Assembly (NCBI GenBank): GCA_015062205.1
Contig: SUVB01000030.1
Coordinates: forward strand, 1 to 43,357
DNA length: 43,357 nucleotides
Direction of reading: 5' to 3'
From: Desulfovibrio desulfuricans
Lineage (GTDB): Bacteria > Desulfobacterota > Desulfovibrionia > Desulfovibrionales > Desulfovibrionaceae
Made by a program: the position numbers and the translations under genes. The notes beneath the pieces were generated by a model. It searched no databases, was not told the origin of the DNA, and saw nothing but the letters and a program-made list of their open reading frames with translations. This document shows, one piece after another, positions 41,731-43,357 of this stretch (position 1 is the first letter of the stretch; each line of letters starts with the position of its first letter).

Positions 41731-43059
41731 TTACTGTTGTGCCGAGCTTTCAGGCATTGAATTCTCCGATGTCTTCACTCCAGAAGTCTTTTTTCCGGAT
41801 TGTTTTTCTTGTCCCTCGTGAACAGCGTATATGGTAACAACGTGCCCCCCGGAACCATGACGACCTTGTGATGTGGTGACAATCTTTTTCCCGTCAGGGC
41901 TGACGGCCAAACCTACCGCGTACCGTGGGACGGGTACGGTCTGCAGGACTTTCCACTGTTGCAGGTCAATACAGCTCAACATACTCGTGTGGTTTGACAC
42001 GGCATAGAGACGTTTCCCGTCAGGTGACAGGGCAATGGTTCTTACTCCCCGTCCGACCCGAAGCGAACTGCACGGAACCGTCTCCCGGGGCTCCAGCAGA
42101 GCATCCACGGGGATAGCGAAAACGCTCCGGCGTGCTGAAACATACAGTGTCGCGCCGTCAGGGCTGAGCAGCAGATGCCGTGGTGCGGAAATTTCGGTGC
42201 AGACGACGTGGGGCGGCTCTTCCCCGTCCAGAGAAAAAACTTCTATGCCCCCTCCGCTCATCCTGGCGACAAACAGTGTTTTGCCATCGGCGCTGAACAC
42301 TGCCCCCCGCAGGCACAGGCCACAGACGGCATCGCGCCGTTTGCCTGCCATCCGTGACATGTCGAGGCGTTTCCCGGCGACAAAATGCGCCACATACGAA
42401 AAGTCGAAGGGGTCGTCTGCGCTGATGTCCACAATACCGACCGTATTGTCCCCCCAGTGAACGACAGCAAGTTTCTTCCCGTCCGGGGAAACGGCAAGTG
42501 CCTTGGGCAGGGGGCCGGTAGGCATGACCCGGGCAATGGTGTTCGTCCGTGTGTCGATGACGGCCATGGCCGAAGGTGACTGGGCCCAACGGTCAAAATC
42601 CCTCCGATAATAGGAGACCCAGAGGTAGCGCCCGCCATGGGTCAGGACACTTTCAACCGGCTTGCCGGTAAAACAGTTGCGGCAGCTGCTGTCGGCCTGC
42701 GGCTGATAGGTGTAGTCAAAGGCGCTGTCTTCGCCACTGAAGAGGTTCGCGGCCTCCGCTCCAAAATGGTGCCTCACAACCTGCAGCAATTCATGACTCG
42801 CGCTGTCATAGACGACCGTCTCACCGCCTTCCAGGGAATTCACATAGAAAACACTGCCGTCCTGGCTGAACTGGACGGATTTGGGAGAATTAATGTGCGT
42901 TCCGTGTAAGTCAGCGATTTTTTCAAGAACGACGGTCGGTACGGCTGCGGCCTGACACGCCAATGCAAAGGCGTGCAGTGCAATGATGACGACGGCAGCG
43001 GACAGGGCAGGCATGGTATGCATGGGCATTATTTTTCGCAATACTGTGTACTGGTTCAT
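41731..43059 (-). CDS. exported YVTN/YncE-type beta-propeller protein with CxxC pairs
   Basis: A 442-residue secreted protein. The N-terminus is a signal sequence (MPALSAAVVIIALHAFALAC); the Cys at its end could be a lipobox, but the usual Leu at -3 is Ala. About seven propeller blades follow, each with a version of ALAVSPDGKKLAVVHWGDNT or LLLSPDGATLYVSARR. Two CxxC pairs, SCRNCFTGKP and VCGLCLRG, lie in the middle blades; neither is CXXCH, so heme c is not indicated. A role in periplasmic redox, metal binding or envelope adhesion is inference. ATG at 43059 has GGAGG 12 bases upstream; a TTG at 43083 is an alternative. The gene stands alone, with a basic/Ser-rich tail. Confidence 0.8.
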   Translation of the reverse strand: MNQYTVLRKIMPMHTMPALSAAVVIIALHAFALACQAAAVPTVVLEKIADLHGTHINSPKSVQFSQDGSVFYVNSLEGGETVVYDSASHELLQVVRHHFGAEAANLFSGEDSAFDYTYQPQADSSCRNCFTGKPVESVLTHGGRYLWVSYYRRDFDRWAQSPSAMAVIDTRTNTIARVMPTGPLPKALAVSPDGKKLAVVHWGDNTVGIVDISADDPFDFSYVAHFVAGKRLDMSRMAGKRRDAVCGLCLRGAVFSADGKTLFVARMSGGGIEVFSLDGEEPPHVVCTEISAPRHLLLSPDGATLYVSARRSVFAIPVDALLEPRETVPCSSLRVGRGVRTIALSPDGKRLYAVSNHTSMLSCIDLQQWKVLQTVPVPRYAVGLAVSPDGKKIVTTSQGRHGSGGHVVTIYAVHEGQEKQSGKKTSGVKTSENSMPESSAQQ

Positions 43060-43357
43060 GGTTAGCCCAGGCCTCCGTGTCAAGGCTTTTGCTTCGGAAT
43101 CGGATACAAGACAGAAATACTCCTACTGTGATTGGAGGAAGCCGCAGGGGCGGCGCTTTTGCTCAAGATACACTGATTAACAGGCATTTTTTTATTGATT
43201 ATCAAGAAGGAGAGCATTTTTTTCAAATTTTCTTGAATTTTGATTTCAAATTGCCTTTATATACGTCCAGATCATTTCTTACTGCCTCTTTTATATGCCC
43301 TATTCCGTTATATGGGCGCACTATTCCTACGCGTGACAACCCAATCGACCAGCACGA
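43060..43357. other. AT-rich region upstream of the propeller gene
   Basis: From about 43170 to 43300 the sequence is AT-rich with long T runs and a repeated TTTCAAA element. An imperfect inverted repeat GCCCTAT...ATATGGGC lies near 43299-43318. It probably holds the promoter of the minus-strand propeller gene, but I cannot place a convincing pair. Confidence 0.35.

Noticed and set aside
41731..43059. Heme c protein
   Set aside because: The two CxxC pairs are followed by Phe and Leu, not His, so they are not heme-binding CXXCH sites.

Overview
The window reads as chromosomal backbone of a GC-rich sulfate-reducing deltaproteobacterium (Desulfobacterota), most likely a Desulfovibrio-type organism. 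The basis is a periplasmic tetraheme cytochrome c3 with the CXXCH / CX4CH heme-site pattern, an Lrp/AsnC-like siroheme decarboxylase next to hemL (the siroheme route to heme), futalosine-pathway menaquinone synthesis, and a fliL-N-O-P-Q cluster without fliM. The species cannot be fixed from the sequence alone.

Layout. 1-3000: a 5'-truncated ACT-domain gene remnant, the lytic transglycosylase lipoprotein mltD (minus) and a SpoU-type rRNA methyltransferase (plus). 3300-8120 (minus): era-yggS-fliL-fliN-fliO-fliP-fliQ, closed by a strong terminator. 8424-11000: tgt (minus) diverging from alr (plus). 11056-13750: a near-consensus sigma70 promoter, then rpsF-rpsR-rplI-dnaB. 13750-14450: a 430-base AT-rich spacer with promoter-like sites, then a small RRM RNA-binding protein. 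14708-19631: a SLOG-like protein, then siroheme decarboxylase, hemL, cbiG, cbiH and cytochrome c3, so tetrapyrrole synthesis sits beside a heme consumer. 19869-22037: a large Ala/Pro-rich protein with five 96-base tandem repeats. 22395-25622: a 56-residue unknown, ubiE/menG, a DUF2065-type membrane protein (minus), mqnB and a polyprenyl diphosphate synthase, i.e. menaquinone ring, tail and methylation functions. 25641-28640: a PurS-PurL fusion without a glutaminase domain. 28800-29781: rlpA behind a roughly 150-nt structured leader. 29968-36126 (minus): psd-pssA-leuA-leuC-leuD-leuB. 36380-39796: a lipoprotein, a YdjM-like membrane hydrolase, moaC, lgt and infA. 39891-41402: pgpA (minus), an unknown 144-residue protein and tRNA-Leu(TAA). 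41403-43357: a less GC-rich stretch with one exported YVTN/YncE-type beta-propeller.

Most genes are housekeeping, and I see no defence system, prophage, IS element or CRISPR array. The less ordinary signals are the ACT remnant fused in frame behind the mltD stop codon, a duplicated N-terminal motif in FliN, the repeat protein, genes whose predicted promoter puts the transcription start at or next to the start codon (possible leaderless mRNAs), the rlpA leader, a perfect-consensus promoter with no gene directly behind it, and the compositional shift after tRNA-Leu.
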